DNA of 64,000 nucleotides from Ovis canadensis (lineage: Eukaryota > Chordata > Mammalia > Artiodactyla > Bovidae). The notes beneath the pieces are model-generated. The model saw nothing but the letters and a program-made list of their open reading frames with translations. It searched no databases and was not told the DNA's origin. This document shows positions 1 through 11,109 of this stretch, one piece after another (positions within the stretch are counted from its first letter, which is position 1; each line of letters opens with the position of its first letter). A program made the translations under genes and the position numbers. Location of the stretch: positions 39,483,501 to 39,547,500 of the forward strand of contig NC_091247.1 of the NCBI RefSeq assembly GCF_042477335.2. Direction: 5' to 3'.

Positions 1-261
1 TGTGGTTCAGCACTCCCCATCCCTCCCATTCCAGTCCTGTCCCATTTACTCCAAACTCCAGCATGACCTTCGGTGGATGTCTATGTCTGTATTTCCAGTA
101 CTCTTTCCCTGTTTATTCTGGTTTAGGCAGGTCAGGGATGTTCTAGGTGCTATGGATGGGGCTGACTAGGGATTCCCATGAAGGGGTTTAGACTGGTTCC
201 AAAGAGAGGTCTGAGAGGCCTTGTTCATGCAGTTAACTCTCTCTCAGGGATTTTCACTGTG

Positions 262-303
262 CAGGCTGGGCCACAGTGAACACAGGCTGGGCCACAGTGA
301 ACA
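262..303. repeat. Perfect two-copy 21-bp tandem duplication
   Basis: Two identical 21-base units (262-282 and 283-303, containing GGCTGGGCCACAGTGAAC) lie head to tail beyond the gastrokine 3' end. No coding or signal role is visible. The rest of 1-570 shows nothing I recognise. Confidence 0.9.
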
Positions 304-594
304 GCATCAATTTGCAGGCGATGGAAAGGTGACCTCAGACCTGAAAGCTTAAGTCAGGCTGTGGCTGGTGTCTTTTGTTCTTTCTTTCTCTGTGTCCCAG
401 ATTCTTCAGGAATTCTTCAAGGGACACACCAAAGAGAGGCCCTTAGAAATGAGGCCTTCCAGGAGAGGCATGTTCTCCTTTGTGCCTTGTTTGTATGTGA
501 TGGCATGGACAGCATGTGGATGGGAGTCCAGTAACTTTAGAGAGGACAGTGTAGGCAGGCAGTGTTCATATGTTAGATCAGGGAGGCAAGAAAC

Positions 595-600
595 TTTATT
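595..600 (-). terminator. Polyadenylation signal AATAAA of the gastrokine gene
   Basis: AATAAA on the minus strand, about 200 bases past the TGA at 800-802. This gives a 3' UTR of normal length for a gastrokine mRNA. The transcript would end near 575. Confidence 0.6.
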
Positions 601-799
601 GTTCTAAGCCAATAGAATAGGGAGAAAGTGTATTCAGTTTATAGGTCACAAAGCTGGATCTTGGGTCAAAAGATAGGGGTAATAAGGCCTGAAATGAGCA
701 GCTTTCCATTGGCAGAGGTGGGCTGGGTCCTTGAGCTCTGGGGTCGGGTCAGTGGCCCCATCCAGACAGGTCTGCTCCTCACGTGGCCGACCTGGAGGT

Positions 800-3700
800 T
801 CAGAGCCCAGGTATCTCCCCACAGATGGAGAGTCCCAGGAGGGACAGGAGTTGGATTTCAAAACAGGAATCTGGGTCAATAGCCAGTGCAGTACCTTTAA
901 AAAGAAAGAGAAGCATTTTATTTAAAAGATCACTTAATTGCTCTAAGACTCTAAAGTAGAGTGGATATATTGTGAGTTGCACCTGGATGAAGTGTGATGC
1001 TCAAGCAACTTTACTAGCCAGAGACTTGGGAACAAAATGGAAGATCTCATCAAAGCTGCAATAACGGGTCCCACATTCTTTTTTTCTATTTCTTTTATTG
1101 ATCTTTAATCATCCTCTTTAGCCCCTCAGCCTCTCATGTTCTCTTTGTTTTCCTGCTGGAAGTTCTCATTATGAAGAAGCCTTGTTCACTGGGTTAGTTT
1201 ATACTCAGATGTAGTTGACAGACAACAGTGTAATGGGAAGTGGTTATTGACTCTGTCTGGAGCACCGGGGAGATTCTATTCTTATCTGGTAACTTCCCAA
1301 GCTGGTAGATACTGATCCCACTGTATCCCCATCAGGGATGCCAGCCACTAAGACATTTCTTTCCCAAAGTGTGGTCTATAACTGTCAGAGTCCTGCTGGA
1401 CAGCATCTGGGCCGCCTGATAAAGAGGAGGATTCTCCAGAGCAATGGGCCTCCAGTGGGGGATTCCAGGCACTGTGCTGCTGGGGTGGGGGGAAGGGAGG
1501 GGAGGCTGAAACTTTGGGTCAGCTGAGAGTATCCACCAGCTGTCAGTTCTCAGTGGTGAAATGACTGTCCTCAACCATTCAGTAAAGCTAAGTTCACTCT
1601 GCTTCTCGTTCTCAGTAATCAGGAGTCATCTCTACCTCCAGGGGGAAATGCATCTCAGGCCCCATTATTTTTATACCCAACTGCAAAGAAATGGAATAGA
1701 CCTGAAAAGTGTCATTAGAATTTGTCAAGGACCTAAAAACCATTCCACACCTCTTGCCTCACCTGTGGTCTTGAGTTTCTAGGTAAGTTATTCATGTACC
1801 TTCTTTTTGCTGTTGGGCAAAATAAGTGGGGAACGCTCGGCACATGTCCTTGATGGGTGCTCCGAACTGGGCTAAGTTCTTGACCCGGCTGGGTAAAACA
1901 GTGTAGGTCAGGCCGTGGGTAGATGGATAATGCTTTGAAGTCTGGAAGATGTGACATTTCAAAAGGGTGAGACAGCAGGTAGAGGTGGTGCAGCAGGGAG
2001 GAAGAGTGAGAAACCTGTTCCAGTGCATGGGGCACTGGATGCAGGAAAATAGCCCTGAACTTGTTTCCTCTCTAATAGCAATATCCTATCTGACCACAAG
2101 GTGGCAAAATTACTCGAGAAAAGTCTGTGTGTCCCTGTGACTCAATCTGTACTCCTTTCACCCTTGAATTCTCAGCTCTTCCGGACTCCAGTGCTATTCT
2201 CATTTCTAATAATGATATACAATAAATTTGAAGTTATGGTCTTCATTTATATTATGCTTTTTACTTGTTATAAATCAGATGAGGGGAATACTTTCTACCT
2301 CTCTTTTTAAAATGTGATAAATTATTTTATTTTTATGTGATCCAAAGGCATTTTCTTCCCCAGGAATCAGCAGTCCTCTGCCATGGACATTAGGGACACT
2401 GCCCAAATGTGCTGGATTGGTTATTTAAGCAAAATGACGCCAGATTTCAATGACTTCCCAAGGGCTTCCTGCTGATTTTTAATTTATCTGACAACCCTTG
2501 TCATTTAAGAGAAAGGAAGAGAGTTTCAGGAGTCCTAAACTCATTTTCAACGATAATATGTGTGTATGAGCTTAAAGGCTCTGCAGGGGAGGAGAGGAGG
2601 CATGAGATTGAAAATACTCTAGTATTTCACTTTAATATTTATATTCACTAACGTGTAGTTCACACCCTTTGGGAATACATCAAAATTACGTCATTGCATG
2701 GAATGCAATGGTTCATTTTCATTAATGTGATGTGACTTAAATAGGCCATGGATTGGATTTGGCGTCCTTTGCACGATGATGGAGTCCCATGGGCGTTAAG
2801 ATCAAGCATGAACTGAATTCCCCAGCATGTACAGCATCATCTTAGGAGGGCAGAACATGGAGTCGGAAAACACCAAACTAGGAGGGGACTCCAGTGAGCT
2901 GATCTCACTTACCTGGTGGTCCAGGGCCTTAACAATGTCATCCAAAGTTGGGAAGACAGCTTCATCCATCTTGGCCAGGACACAGGCCATCTTGCTAAAC
3001 AACTTAGCCACCAAGAGGGCCTTAAAGCAACACAGCAGAACCCTGTCATTCAGTCAGTCACAACAGGGGGGCCTCCTACTTGTCATCAGAGCTGCACAAA
3101 GCTCTCCCTTAGACTGTGGTGTGGAGCATCCTGGCAGAGCAGGCCCTGGGCACCCGAGCAAAGTGTCAGCCACAGGACTGGCCTTGCACATGGGGCCCTG
3201 CTGCAGGCATCATGGGGGGTATCCCCTGGGGCACTCTGCATACCACTAATAGACTGCGGGGACTGGAGGGACAGGGGGTCGGCCGCAGTGACAGCTGTTC
3301 ATGGTCCTCAGCAGCCTCCATGACCCCCAGCTTTCCCATCTGTAAAGCAGGAAAAGTAGACTCTCTCCAGGGGGATGTCATGAACGGATGAGACAGATAC
3401 CGCCTGCTTGTGAAGCCAGGGTGTGAGTTAGCGTCCCTTCTGGGTTTACAAGGAGGAGCCTGGGCTTAGACCTCTAGAGTCAGATCCCGGCCCTCGGTCT
3501 GTCACTGACTGCCCTGATGTAGCCTTAGACCTGACCTTTGGCTTCTCTGAGCTTTGGAGTAAAGCAACAGTTCTCCAGCTGAGTCTGACACTGAGCCCAT
3601 CTCCCACACCTGCCAGAGTTCTGACTTCTGTTCCAACAAGTGAAATTTTGCGAAATCTTTGTTGGAACAAAAGTCTTTATGGCTTAAAACAGAGTTAGAA

Positions 3701-6502
3701 ATCCCTGGCCTGCATGTCCTGTAAGAAGACTTGGGAGCTGTGTCCTCCAGGAAATCAGGAGTGGGTCAGGTGAAGAATGGGGAGGTCAGAGTCTGGGGAG
3801 GTCCAGGCAGAGCCGAGAGAAAGCCTGTGTTTGTGGATTCTGTCCTGAGTGGGGAGAGTAGGAGCGGGGCTTCCAAACAGCAGAGGCTGGATGGCAGAGG
3901 GTCATCCAGGGAATGAGGGGAGCGGTCTTTTCCTTCACTTAATCCTCTGAGTTCTTTGCAGTAGGAAAGGCAGCCATTGAGTCTCTTTTGCAGATGAGGA
4001 AACCGAAGCACGCAAAAGCTGCACCCTGTCTCTGGTTGCCTCCTATCTCTGCACCCTGTCTCTGGTTGCCTCCTATCTCTGCATCCTGTCTCTGGTTGCG
4101 TCGTGTTTCTGGTCATATAACTTTTCTATCATGGAGCCTCCCTTCCCAATCCTGTCTCTTTCTTCCAGGTCACACCTTGCCATCCCTGACCACATGGGCA
4201 AATGGAAGCAAGATTTCTAAAAGTGAAAATAAATTATTTTCCTGCTTTGGAAATAAACTGATTAAAATCTGAGAACAAGTCCAGAAAACCTCTATGGCAC
4301 ATACAAGTTGGAGGACATCAAGGTTCTTAAGATAGCTCTCTTATTTCAGAGGCCTTCAGGAGCCCTGTGAAGTCAACACAGGAGAGGAACGCAAAGGGGT
4401 GCTGGATCCCTAGAGATCTCAGAAGCTCTTCCTATGGTCGCTGACTCAAAAAGCAGTCACTGCAAATGCAAGAGAGATGTATTCCCTCAAGATCCTAAAC
4501 TTAGAGAGGCCTGTATAGACAGGGTTCTCTTCTCTCTGGAAAAGCAGGAGGCTAAATTTTGGAGCAGGCAAGGCTTTCTTTGGCATTGTAATGAACGTGT
4601 TCTACATCTTACATTCTTGTAGTCCAAGACTCCATCCCATTCACTCAAAACATTGTTGTCTCGGATGCTGACCATACCTCGAAAGGCATTGACATGGATG
4701 CTCTGGGTCCCAACAGATCCATCCAGAGGATGGTTGTCACTGATGTTCTGGAGAAGAGAAAGCAGCAAAGAGAACAGTCCTAAGTCCAGAGTTCCTGCAT
4801 TGCCCATCTCTTGCAGGTATAAAGGGGTCCTCACAAGAAATTTGACGGCAGCCACCCCAGACTCCCTGGTGGCTCAGATGGTAAGGAATCTACCTGCAAT
4901 GCAGGACCCCTGGGTTCAATCCCTGGGTTGGGAAGATCCCTTAGAGGAGGGCATGGCAACCCTCTCCAGTATTCTTGCCTTGAGAATCCCTAGGGACAGC
5001 AGAGCCTGGTGGGCTACAGTCCATGGGGTTGCAAAGAGTCGGACATGACTGAGTAAGCACTACACGGCACCCCAGATTATCACCTTTGAAGTACTTCTGC
5101 TTCAGGAGGACCAGACAGGTTGAACCCTCTCCACCCTCACTTACCATCAGGGCCAGAGATGGAGCTAGGAAGAGGACCATAAGGATTGAAGGCACAATCT
5201 GAAATGGAAACAAATGTCAGTGTACAGGGCTGGCTCCCTTAGCTGAGGCTTAGATGAGCCCAGGGCCTGGGGTTCAGAGTAACCCCAGGGTTGGAGCCTT
5301 CTTAAAAGATCTGTAACATTCCTAGGATCTCTTGCCCTAGAGGCCCCAAATGAATCAGGAGACTGTCATTCCATGTGTTCGATATGGGATATACTGGCTA
5401 CTCAAGAAGGAAAGCTTTATCGTTCATTCAAAGATACCTTTTGTTTTGCGCTACATCTACTGTCAATCACTGGGCTAAAGATTAGGCAACCTGACCAAGC
5501 ACTCGATCTGCCCATAGTGCAGGGCCATCTTAAGTCAAGTCATAAAATAAGTGATAATTCAGGTCCCCTGTCTTCCTTTCTCTGCCTCCTTCTTTCTTCC
5601 CAACCAGTGGGGACCCCCTCTCTGTCCCGTCTGGAATCTGATACCTTCCAATTTCCTCTCCTCCAGTTTCTTCCATCTTGCCTGAGCATAAAGATTATGC
5701 ATCACTTGTTTACACCTTTTTTTGAAATAGATTTGACTCAAGGGTGAGTAGTTCTTGAGATATTTGCATTGAATCGTTTGCTCTTGGTGTGATCTGCCTA
5801 ACCTACTGGAGATATTTCAGATACCAGAAAGTAAGTGAAAGAGAATTAGAAGGACAGGAACTGGCTAAGATAAATATAGCAGAGAATCTTTCCCTACACC
5901 TCACAGCTCAAGGCTCACTCAGCTCAAGAGCACTTACAACATAAGCCGAAATCGACAGGAAACCCCTCCTCCCCTTCCCCACAATATTCTATGCAGTATT
6001 CCTCATGTGATGACACCATGAATGTGAGATACATCTTCAAAGAAAAAGACAACAGTTACTCTCTGAATAATAACCACAATGCAATGAGGTTAACCAAGGA
6101 AAACCATGTGATGCAGACAGCAGTGATATTCTATTAAATGATTCTTAGAATTAGTGCCATGTGTTAAATACACCTGAAACTTTCTTTGCCAGAAATTTAT
6201 AAATAAGATGAATCTAGGAAGAAAAGACCCTAAACTATGAATATCTATGCAACGCCCAAAGATAGTTGACCTTTTAAGAAACTAGCTATTAATTCTTTTG
6301 GGACAGACCCATTTTCTGATGTTCTAAAAAAAAGAGAGGCTTATCGACAGGGAAGTTATGTGCCAAGTTAATATTTGGAAGTTCTATTTAGGGTTAATTT
6401 GAAGAGTCGATGGGAAAAAGGAACTACTCCCTGGCTATTCTGGCTCTGAAAACATAGTTACCTATATTCAAAACCAGAAAAAATACTTACAAGGTGTTTC
6501 AT
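800..6502 (-). CDS. GKN3: Gastrokine family secreted BRICHOS protein, six exons, complete; GKN3-like
   Basis: Gastrokines are secreted gastric surface or neck-cell proteins with a BRICHOS domain. Coding exons, in transcript order, are 6491-6502, 5145-5198, 4613-4747, 2913-3020, 1800-1941 and 800-894. All have AG acceptors and GT donors, and the reading frame is continuous for about 181 residues, against about 185 for the family. Exon 1 encodes MKHL and exon 2 the rest of a signal peptide ([18 protein letters not shown]). Exon 3 has the gastrokine N-terminal pattern ending in [12 protein letters not shown], with the likely conserved BRICHOS Asp. Exon 4 contains [13 protein letters not shown] and exon 5 [11 protein letters not shown]; their Cys residues match the BRICHOS cysteine pair. 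Exon 6 ends [12 protein letters not shown], like the C-termini of GKN1 and GKN2. The exon 5 donor (gtacat) is weak; the others are near consensus. The family call is firm. The paralogue call rests on orientation opposite to BMP10 and nearest position to it, so GKN1 remains an alternative. I see no frameshift or premature stop. Confidence 0.85.
4021..4110. repeat. 30-bp minisatellite, three copies, in gastrokine intron 3
   Basis: Units 4021-4050 and 4051-4080 are identical; 4081-4110 is the same unit with a few substitutions. The unit is GCACCCTGTCTCTGGTTGCC followed by ten bases. It lies inside the 1.6-kb intron between exons 3 and 4 and is likely to vary in copy number. The rest of this intron shows no recognised element. 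Confidence 0.9.
4860..5064 (+). mobile_element. Bov-tA SINE in gastrokine intron 2
   Basis: Starts with the tRNA-derived head CTCCCTGGTGGCTCAGATGG and ends with the BovB-like tail GGACATGACTGAG. It is antisense to the gastrokine transcript and fills most of the 397-base intron between exons 2 and 3. Flanking GCCACCCCAG and GGCACCCCAG look like a target-site duplication with one mismatch. Confidence 0.9.
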
Positions 6503-6577
6503 ATTGCCTCTTTCTCAGAACTTAGGCAACTGCACGCATGAAAGAATTTTCGTGTCCTATTTACTTTCTAAGTCTGG

Positions 6578-6585
6578 TTTATATA
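6578..6585 (-). promoter_or_regulatory. TATA box of the gastrokine gene
   Basis: On the minus strand TATATAAA lies about 76 bases before the initiator ATG at 6502. This predicts a start site near 6550 and a short 5' UTR of about 50 bases. A sharp TATA promoter suits a highly expressed tissue-restricted secreted protein. Just upstream, around 6586-6600, is AAAGGTCCA, which resembles a nuclear-receptor half site; that role is inference. Confidence 0.7.
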
Positions 6586-6598
6586 GTCTTGGACCTTT

Positions 6599-6690
6599 CA
6601 ACTACTACCATGGTAAAAGATTCTGGGAAATTAATCATAATCTGAATACCATTAGGGGGGAAAAAGACAAATTCATGTAATCACTGCTAT
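6599..6690. repeat. Promoter-proximal segment with a second copy at 7714-7805
   Basis: This block sits directly upstream of the gastrokine TATA box. It contains GATTCTGGGAAATTAATCAT (plus strand) and continues through TAATCTGAATACCATT. The same order of bases, with a few mismatches and small gaps, recurs about 1.1 kb further upstream in the same orientation. Confidence 0.8.
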
Positions 6691-7534
6691 CACTTTTCTA
6701 TAACTACTTCTAATATTTTCCTTTTACTCAAACACCTCCACTGGTTACTAAGGCAAACATGGCAAAGAACAAGGCTTTGTGGGCTGGCGTGCCCACGACA
6801 TTAACAGGTAAGGAAGGACTGCAAATAGAAGATCTCACCAAAAGGTCCTGATACAAAATCAGTGTTTACCATTTCTATTTCCCAGTGCCAGAGAAGTTCC
6901 TCACTGTTAGTGGAGGTGGTTGAGAAAAACCTTATGAAACCAAAAGAGATGAATTGTAACCACAAGATTAGATTGGAGAGCAGACTGGTCCAGTTCTTCA
7001 TCCAAACCCCAAATCACATGGTTGGTCCTGTAATGCCTTCTGCTCACCCACCAAGCTGACCTCATTTAACCTCTTCAAAGATCTACCTCTGGGAGACTTC
7101 CTGATATTCTGATATTTCGCTTCCACTCTATGGTTTGTGTCTCTCCTCCCAGCCTTTGTTTCAGGGTGACTTTTTCCATGAAGGACCATTTGAGCAGGCC
7201 TGGATCTCCTGAGACATAGAACAACGTTCTGTGACTAGTCAACACTAACTCGGGCTTTTTCAAACATTTTCTTACTTTTTTATCAAGCCCTTAACTGGTT
7301 GTGACCCAACTACCTGGACCAAATTCCAAAAGGTCATCATCAAATGAACGTATTTCTTCAGAGATAAAGGTGAAGTATATGGATGAGGTTGGGCACTGGA
7401 ATGATCAAAGTGGAAGACAGTCAGCTCAGTTCTTATAGTACTTCCGGTGAATTTTCAATGGGAGCATGAACTAAGTGGGCCTTGGGGACTATCAGGTCAC
7501 CCAGGGCTCAGATAATATAATCTCAATTGCTGTC

Positions 7535-7612
7535 AGTACTTTAAAAACACCAGGCACAGAGCACATGCTCAATAGTTATTGGCTGAATAAGTAAAATGCA
7601 ATAAAAGAATGA
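7535..7612 (+). mobile_element. Ancient L2/MIR-type 3' end
   Basis: CACCAGGCACAGAGCACATG followed by CTCAATAGTTATTGGCTGAAT follows the usual end of mammalian-wide L2/MIR relics. The flanking 6700-7530 stretch is AT-rich upstream DNA in which I recognise no gene. Confidence 0.5.
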
Positions 7613-7713
7613 CTTTCATTTTGGGGCATGTGGTTATGCATTTTTCCCAACACGATTTATTGACTAGATTATCCTTTATCCAGTGTATGTTCTTGGTGCC
7701 TTTGTCAAAAATT

Positions 7714-7805
7714 TTAACAACTACCATGTTAAAGATTCTGGGAAATTAATCATAATCTGAATACCATTGGGGGAAAAACAGCAAGTTTATGTAATCATGG
7801 TTGCT
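7714..7805. repeat. Second copy of the gastrokine promoter-proximal segment, inside an L1
   Basis: Shares an uninterrupted run of over 40 bases (AAAGATTCTGGG through GAATACCATT) with 6599-6690, then continues with lower identity to about 7805. It replaces a piece of L1 sequence: recognisable L1 lies on both sides (…TTTGTCAAAAATT before, TGTTCTGTTCCACTGG after). Confidence 0.75.
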
Positions 7806-7827
7806 GTTCTGTTCCACTGGGTTTTTA

Positions 7828-8030
7828 TGTTCAGTTCAGTTCAGTTCAGTCGCTCAGTCGTGTTCAACTCTTTGTGACCCCATGAATTGCAGCACGCCAG
7901 GCCTCCCTGTCCATCACCAACTCCCGGAGTCCACCCAAACCCATGTCTATTGAGTTGGTGATGCCATCCAATCATCTCATCTCTGTCATCCCCTTCTCCT
8001 CCTGACCCAATCCCTCCCAGCATCAATTAG
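7828..8030 (-). mobile_element. BovB LINE 3' end
   Basis: Begins with the inverted terminal repeats of TTCAG (complement of the CTGAA-type BovB tail), then CGCTCAGTCGTGTTCAACTC. Only about 200 bases are present. It sits within the inverted arm of the L1. Confidence 0.9.
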
Positions 8031-8596
8031 TACCATACTATTTTGATTACTCTAGCTGTGTAATATAGTTTGAAATCAGAAAGTTTTATGTCTCCAGCTA
8101 TGTTCTTCTTCCTCGGAATTTCTTTGGCTCTTTGGGACCAAAGACTTAAATGTTAAGACCTGAAAGCATAAAACTTCTAGAAGAGAGCATAGGAGGAAAG
8201 ATCCTTGATATTGGTTTTGGCAATGATTTCTTGGACACCACACCAAAAACACAGGCAAAGAAAAGCTAAAATAGACAAACTAAAGATCTTCTGTACCACA
8301 AAGGAAACTATCAATAAATTAAAAAGACAACCTATAGAATGGGAGAAAATATTTGCAAAGTATATATCTAAATAGGAGTTATTATTCAATATATCTGAAG
8401 AAGTTATACAACTCAATAGCAAAAGAGAAATGATCCAGTTTTTAAAAAATGGACAAAGAAACTGAAGAGATATTTTTCTGAGGAAGAAAGACATTTACAT
8501 GGCCAATAGGTATATGAAAAGGTGCTCAACATCACAAATCACAGGGAAATGCAAATGAAAACCACAATGAGATATCATCTCATACATTTTAGGATT

Positions 8597-9262
8597 GTTG
8601 TTGTTCTGTCACCCAGTCATGTTCAACTATTTGCGACTCCATAGACTGCAGCACACCAAGGTTTCATGGTCCCCATCATCTCCCAAAGTTTACCCAAGTT
8701 CATGTCCATTGCATTGGTGATGCCATCCAGCCATCTCATCCTCTGATGCCCTCTTCTCCTTCTGCCCTGAATCTTTCACAGCATTAGGGACTTTTCCAAT
8801 GAGTTGGCTATTTGCATTAGGTGACCAAAATAGTGGAGCTTCAGCTTCAGCATCAGTCCTTCCAAAGAGTATTCAAGGTTGATTTCCCTTAAGATTGACT
8901 GGTTTGATCTCTTTGCTGTCCAAGGGACTCTCAGGGGTCTTCTCCAGCACCACAATTTGAAGGCATCAGTTCTTTGGTGCTCTGCCTTCTTTACAGTCCA
9001 GCTCTCACAACCATACATGACCAGTGGGAAGACCATAGCCTTGACTATACAGACCTTTGCTGGCAGAGTAATGTCTCTGCTTTTCAACACTGTCTAGGTT
9101 TGTCATAGTTTTCCAGCTAAGAAGCAGTCATCTGATTTCATGCCTGCAGTCACCATTTTAGAGTGATTTTAGAGCCCAAGAAGAGGGAATCTGTCACTCC
9201 TTCCACCTTTTCCCCTTCTATTTGCCATGAAGTAATGGGGCTGGTTGCCATGATCTTAGGTT
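8597..9262 (-). mobile_element. BovB LINE 3' part, minus strand
   Basis: Contains the C-terminal region of BovB ORF2 on the minus strand. A 104-codon frame at 8776-9090 includes AMVFPLVMYGCESWTVKKAE, a hallmark of the BovB reverse transcriptase C-terminus. It is 5'-truncated and does not encode a working protein. Confidence 0.9.
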
Positions 9263-9282
9263 TTTTTTTTTAATATTTATTT

Positions 9283-9361
9283 TAAAATAGCTTTGACTCT
9301 ATGGACCTTTGTTGGCAAAGTGATATCTCTGCTTTTTAATACATTGTCTAGGTTTGTCATT
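9283..9361 (-). mobile_element. Second short BovB fragment
   Basis: CTTTGACTCTATGGACCTTT and the following bases repeat a segment already present near 9037-9110 of the neighbouring BovB copy. A T-rich spacer separates the two, so this is either a second insertion or a local duplication. Confidence 0.7.
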
Positions 9362-9406
9362 CAATGAATGAATATAAAAATGTGATTAAAAGCCATATAT
9401 ATACAT

Positions 9407-9610
9407 GGCTTCACTGGTGACTTAGCAGTAAAGGATTTCCCTGCCAATGTAGGAGACACAGGTTTAATTCCTTGGTCAGGGAGATCTCCTGGAGAAGGAA
9501 ATGACAACCCACTGTAGTATTCTTGCCTGGCAAATCCCTTGGACAGAGGAGCCTGGCAGGCTACATTCCATGGGGTTGCAAAGAGTTAGATATGACTTAA
9601 CAACAAAACA
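9407..9610 (+). mobile_element. Bov-tA SINE
   Basis: Diverged tRNA-derived head (CTTCACTGGTGACTTAGCAG) and tail (GGTTGCAAAGAGTTAGATAT), followed by an A- and TA-rich end. It runs straight into the microsatellite that follows. Confidence 0.85.
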
Positions 9611-9617
9611 ATAACAG

Positions 9618-9705
9618 CTATATATATATACACATACACATACACATATATATATACACATACACACATACACATATTATATACATACATATAGATATCA
9701 CATGT
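9618..9705. repeat. Mixed (TA)n/(CA)n microsatellite
   Basis: Alternating TATATA and CACATA tracts, probably grown from the A-rich tail of the preceding SINE. Just after it, TATTATTCAGCCATTAAAAA resembles the 3' part of an old L1 ORF2. Confidence 0.9.
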
Positions 9706-9739
9706 CTATATGAGTATTATTCAGCCATTAAAAATACTG

Positions 9740-11105
9740 ATATGTAAGTTTGTTAACAAATAACTGTATAGCTATATAATGAAATCTGTATTTATTTCTG
9801 CAAAGACCAAAAGCCATGTGCACAAAGGAAAAATCAATATATCCAAGCAATGAAGTCTCATTAAGGAATGTGCATTGGCCAAAAGAAAGTTTAGGAAGCA
9901 TTTCTTTTTCACCCAACATTCTCTCTTCTATCTTCCAATCCATTCCACAAACTTTTGTAGTCTTACTACTTCACTTTTCCAAAGTCACCTGAAGATTTCC
10001 ATGGTTTGGCTCCCCCTAATCTTTGCAGTCCTGTCTTCTACTTCTTTCAGCCTATGCCAAGATGCCAACCAAAGGTGGCTCTCCACTGTTCCCCATATGG
10101 AGCCCATGCTTTCTGGACTCCAATCCTTGGTCCATACCAGGAGACTCCTTACCTGGCCTCTTCCTCTTGGCCATTCTTTAAGGCCAATTTAAACAGTGCC
10201 CCACTCCCCACCTTTCCATCACTTCTAGCCACATGTGATCACTTCTTCACAATCTCGTAATTCCATGCTTGGGCCTTACTTTGCTATTATACTCTTCTCT
10301 GTGCTATGCTTACTTGTATAGTTGTTTGATCTGGTCATTAAATGACACATTCACGTCACTAGACCATAAACTTCATAAGATCAGAGGCTCCTTTGCTTTC
10401 TGCTGCAGCTCTGATATAAAGTACTGAGAGCGGTACCTGACACAGAGAAGGTGCACAAAAATATATACATTAAGAGATGCGTGAGTGGGTGCCACTCTCA
10501 GCATATTGTTCATCTCTGTATCTCCTAGAATACTTGGCAGTGGTCAACACATAGTAAGCACATAGTAAATGATTGTTAAATCTAAAGGCAAATTATGAAA
10601 TCAACTATTTGATAATAATGTGAATGAGGAAGGCAATTAAATTTTGAAGAGCATAGGGGATTCAACAAGAAAAAAATGAGCCTTTTTATAGATGCCAATT
10701 ATAGGGCAATTATAAGGTTAGTCAAGACATCATTAATATTTCTGCCCCTGGATTTGAGGATAGGGGGTGAAGAAAAAGGAAAAGAAAGCCAGGCATCTGC
10801 AAAGTTGTTTACCTTTTATCTTGCATCCTGGAGCCTCTGGCATGAGCCAAGCTCCTTTGACTGGATCCCTTGTTCTACTTGGTGTTTGCTAATCACTCTT
10901 TGATTTCTTCTGTAATGGACTTACCACTTGCTGCAAACCAGAAACTTCCTCATCCTTATTTTACAGTTTCTAGTTCCTGCCTGGAATGTAGGCTTCTGTA
11001 TTCATCCCTGTCATGCTGCTGATATTTAATTAATCTTTCCAGCTTTGTAAAACTCAGCAGGCATCACAACTGGGGAATCATTTTTTTAATTAGTAAAGCT
11101 AAGGA
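9740..11105. other. Intergenic DNA with L2-type relics
   Basis: No gene recognised. 10350-10470 and 10500-10580 end like L2/MIR 3' tails (CATAGTAAGCACATAGTAAA). The frames at 9875-10192 and 10676-10903 have no recognisable domain and are treated as chance. Confidence 0.5.
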
Positions 11106-11109
11106 AAAT

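Larger units (their letters stand above)
7618..8596 (+). mobile_element. L1 ORF2 fragment with 5' inversion, interrupted by BovB
   Basis: 8140-8596 is L1 ORF2 in sense orientation (for example GCTCAACATCACAAATCACA and AAAACCACAATGAGATATCA). 7618-8140 is an earlier part of ORF2 in the opposite orientation (TTTCCCAACACGATTTATTG; TAATATAGTTTGAAATCAGA). The switch lies near 8135-8145, the arrangement made by twin priming. The inverted part also carries a BovB 3' end (7828-8030) and the promoter-segment copy (7714-7805). The sense part stops where another BovB begins at about 8597. Confidence 0.75.

Noticed and set aside
4860-5064. tRNA gene in the tRNA-like SINE heads
   Set aside because: The tRNA-like parts are Bov-tA or CHR SINE heads with dispersed-repeat tails, not standalone tRNA genes.
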